Part shown: positions 14,723-16,332 of the stretch, in pieces | Layout: the number at the start of each line of letters is the position of its first letter | Position numbering within the stretch: the stretch's first letter is position 1 | NCBI GenBank assembly: GCA_039188505.1 | Contig: JBCCZC010000081.1 | Span: 1 to 16,332, forward strand | Reading direction: 5' to 3' | DNA: 16,332 nt | DNA from: JBCCZC01 sp039188505 | GTDB taxonomy: Bacteria > Pseudomonadota > Gammaproteobacteria > Xanthomonadales > SZUA-38 | Translations under genes and position numbers: made by a program | The notes under the pieces: model-generated | The model's database searches: none | Told to the model about the DNA's origin: nothing | Seen by the model: the letters and a program-made list of their open reading frames with translations, nothing else

Positions 14723-16332
14723 TCACTCCGCAGGCTTCGGGAACAGGCGCACGGCGGCGCCACCGCCGGCAGCCAGCGGCAGATCGAGGGTCATCGAACC
14801 GTCGACCTCGCGGGTTTCGATCGCAACGGAGTACGGGTTCGTCTTCCAGTGGGCGTCATCGCCGTCGCGGTAGACCTGCGCGACGTACGTCACGCCGGGA
14901 TCGAGGAACTTCAGCGGGACCGACAGGGGCCGCGCCTCCTCGTCCGTCAGCGCGCCGATGAACCACTCGTCGCCACCGCGTTCCTTGCGGGCGAAGGCCA
15001 CGAAGTCGCCGACCTCGCCGGCCACGGCGATGCTCTCCTCCCAGTCGACCGCCACGTCCTTGATGAACTGGAACACGTCCATGCGCGCCTCGTAGTTCTC
15101 GGGGAGATCAGCGGCCATCTGGATCGGGCTGTAGAGCACGACGTAGAGGGCGAGCTGCTTCGCGAGCGTCGTCTCGACGCGCTGGTCGGAGTCCGGCCCC
15201 TGGAAGGTCAGATTGAAGATGCCGGGCGTGAAGTCCATGGGCCCCGAGAGCATGCGGGTCCAGGGCAGGATCGCCGTGTGCTCGGGCGGGTTCGGCGGCT
15301 GGCCCCAGGCGTTGAACTCCTGGCCTCGCGCGCCTTCGCGCGTGAACCAGTTCGGGTAGGTCCGACGCAGGCCCGTGTCCTTGATGGGCTCGTGGGTGTT
15401 GATGCTCAGCTGGTACTTCGCGGCCTCCTCGGCGACCTTCAGGTAGTGCCGCGCCATGAACTGACCGTCGTGCCACTCGTAGTGCGGCTGGCCGACGTCG
15501 TCCACGCGCTTGATGTCACCCGCGTCCGCCACGTAGCCCGTCTTGATCTGGGCGACGCCGACGGACTGGTAGAGCTTGAAGGCGTCCTCCATCTGCTCCT
15601 CGTAGTTCGTCACGTTGCCCGAGGTCTCGTGGTGGCCGATCAGACGCACGCCCTTCTCCTGCGCGTAGCGGCCGACCTCCTGGATGTCGAAATCCGGGTA
15701 GGGCTCGGTGAAGCGGAACAGGTCGCCGTTGTGGAACCAGTCGCCGTCCCAGCCAATGTTCCAGCCCTCGACCAGAACGCCCGCGAAGCCGTGCTCCGCC
15801 GCGAAGTCGAGGTACTGCTTGGTCTCTTCCGTCGTTGCACCGTGGATCTCGCCGGAGCCCCAGGTGCGGGTGCGGATATGCATCGCCCACCAGATGCCGA
15901 CGTACTTGCCGGGCTCGACCCAGGACACGTCGCCGAGCTTGTTCGGCTCGTTGAGGTTCAAGATCAGGTCGGAGTTGAGCAGGCCGACCGCATCGGGCGA
16001 GATCTGGATCGTGCGCCACGGCGTATTGAACGGTGCGGCGGTCTTCACCTTCACCCCGTCGGACCAGGGCGTCAGGTCAGCCTCGAAGACGTTCGGGCGC
16101 CGCTGGTCGAGCACGATGCCGGCGTAGTCGACGAGGGCCGCCTCGTGGATGCTCACGTGGACGCCCGATTCCTGGCGCAGGGTCAGCGGGGTGTGAGCCT
16201 GGTGGATCGCGTCCATCCCGGTCGTGTGATAGAGGTACTCGTAGCGATTGAAGCGCCGCCCGGGAATCCACCACACGGTCGGCTCGCCGGGAATCGCGAA
16301 CTCGGTCAGCTCGTCGACGATCTCCAGCCTCA
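14723..16332 (-). CDS. GH97 alpha-glucosidase (SusB-like), 5' end outside window
   Basis: The frame is open to the right edge, so the N-terminus is missing; about 536 codons are present, against roughly 650-740 residues for whole GH97 enzymes. The first visible part (EFAIPGEP, WWIPGRRFNRYEYLYHTT) is the N-terminal beta-sandwich, followed by the barrel (YVGIWWAMHI, GVLVEGWNIGWDGDW). Three glutamates match the inverting SusB triad and calcium site: HHETSG (Glu codon 15626-15628), NTHEPIKDTG (15389-15391) and REGARGQEFNAW (15317-15319). This favours an inverting alpha-glucosidase over the retaining, Asp-nucleophile alpha-galactosidase subgroup. GPMDFTPGIFNL is also typical. The product is probably periplasmic or surface-exposed and releases glucose from maltodextrins. 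The GH13 gene follows after four bases. More starch-utilisation genes, such as a TonB-dependent receptor, are likely to the right. Confidence 0.92.
   Translation of the reverse strand, partial: RLEIVDELTEFAIPGEPTVWWIPGRRFNRYEYLYHTTGMDAIHQAHTPLTLRQESGVHVSIHEAALVDYAGIVLDQRRPNVFEADLTPWSDGVKVKTAAPFNTPWRTIQISPDAVGLLNSDLILNLNEPNKLGDVSWVEPGKYVGIWWAMHIRTRTWGSGEIHGATTEETKQYLDFAAEHGFAGVLVEGWNIGWDGDWFHNGDLFRFTEPYPDFDIQEVGRYAQEKGVRLIGHHETSGNVTNYEEQMEDAFKLYQSVGVAQIKTGYVADAGDIKRVDDVGQPHYEWHDGQFMARHYLKVAEEAAKYQLSINTHEPIKDTGLRRTYPNWFTREGARGQEFNAWGQPPNPPEHTAILPWTRMLSGPMDFTPGIFNLTFQGPDSDQRVETTLAKQLALYVVLYSPIQMAADLPENYEARMDVFQFIKDVAVDWEESIAVAGEVGDFVAFARKERGGDEWFIGALTDEEARPLSVPLKFLDPGVTYVAQVYRDGDDAHWKTNPYSVAIETREVDGSMTLDLPLAAGGGAAVRLFPKPAE

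Overview
The window is GC-rich and densely coding. It looks like a chromosome segment of a Gram-negative bacterium, probably a gammaproteobacterium near the Xanthomonadales/Wenzhouxiangella type. The clues are a secreted protein ending in a 'FRNGFEG'-like tail (the 'DGFE' tail common in that group), a lipobox lipoprotein, and a GH97/GH13 starch-utilisation pair. The taxonomic call is an inference. No rRNA, tRNA, CRISPR array, integrase or transposase was seen.

Layout. (1) Positions 1-4767, minus strand: one tight operon-like run that reads leftwards. It begins with a 765-residue secreted protein (cohesin-like N-terminus, repeated beta-strand units, NGFEG tail). It continues with a GT10 fucosyltransferase-like enzyme, a STELLO/DUF288-type glycosyltransferase and the first 206 codons of an unrecognised protein cut by the window edge. 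The last three genes are joined by short stop/start overlaps. (2) Positions 4768-5175: a divergent intergenic region. (3) Positions 5176-6864, plus strand: a two-domain glycosyltransferase. (4) Positions 7088-10324, minus strand: three unlike sulfotransferases around an exported Thr/Pro/Ser-rich, mucin-like repeat protein that carries four 78-bp and six 15-bp tandem repeats. (5) Positions 10502-13314, plus strand: a GT10-GT61 fusion glycosyltransferase, then a small SAM-dependent methyltransferase. (6) Positions 13333-16332, minus strand: a GH97 alpha-glucosidase (5' end outside the window) and a GH13 alpha-amylase-family lipoprotein. These two form a separate starch/maltodextrin operon.

Working together. 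Regions 1-5 hold five glycosyltransferase-type domains in four ORFs, three sulfotransferases and one methyltransferase. They sit beside two exported low-complexity proteins, one of which has about 40% Ser/Thr in its repeat unit. No flippase, polymerase, ABC exporter or undecaprenyl-phosphate sugar transferase is visible. The most interesting reading is a locus that builds a fucosylated, sulfated and methylated surface glycan, possibly O-linked on the mucin-like protein. Enzyme families are read from motifs. The acceptor, the sugar and the coupling between modules are hypotheses.
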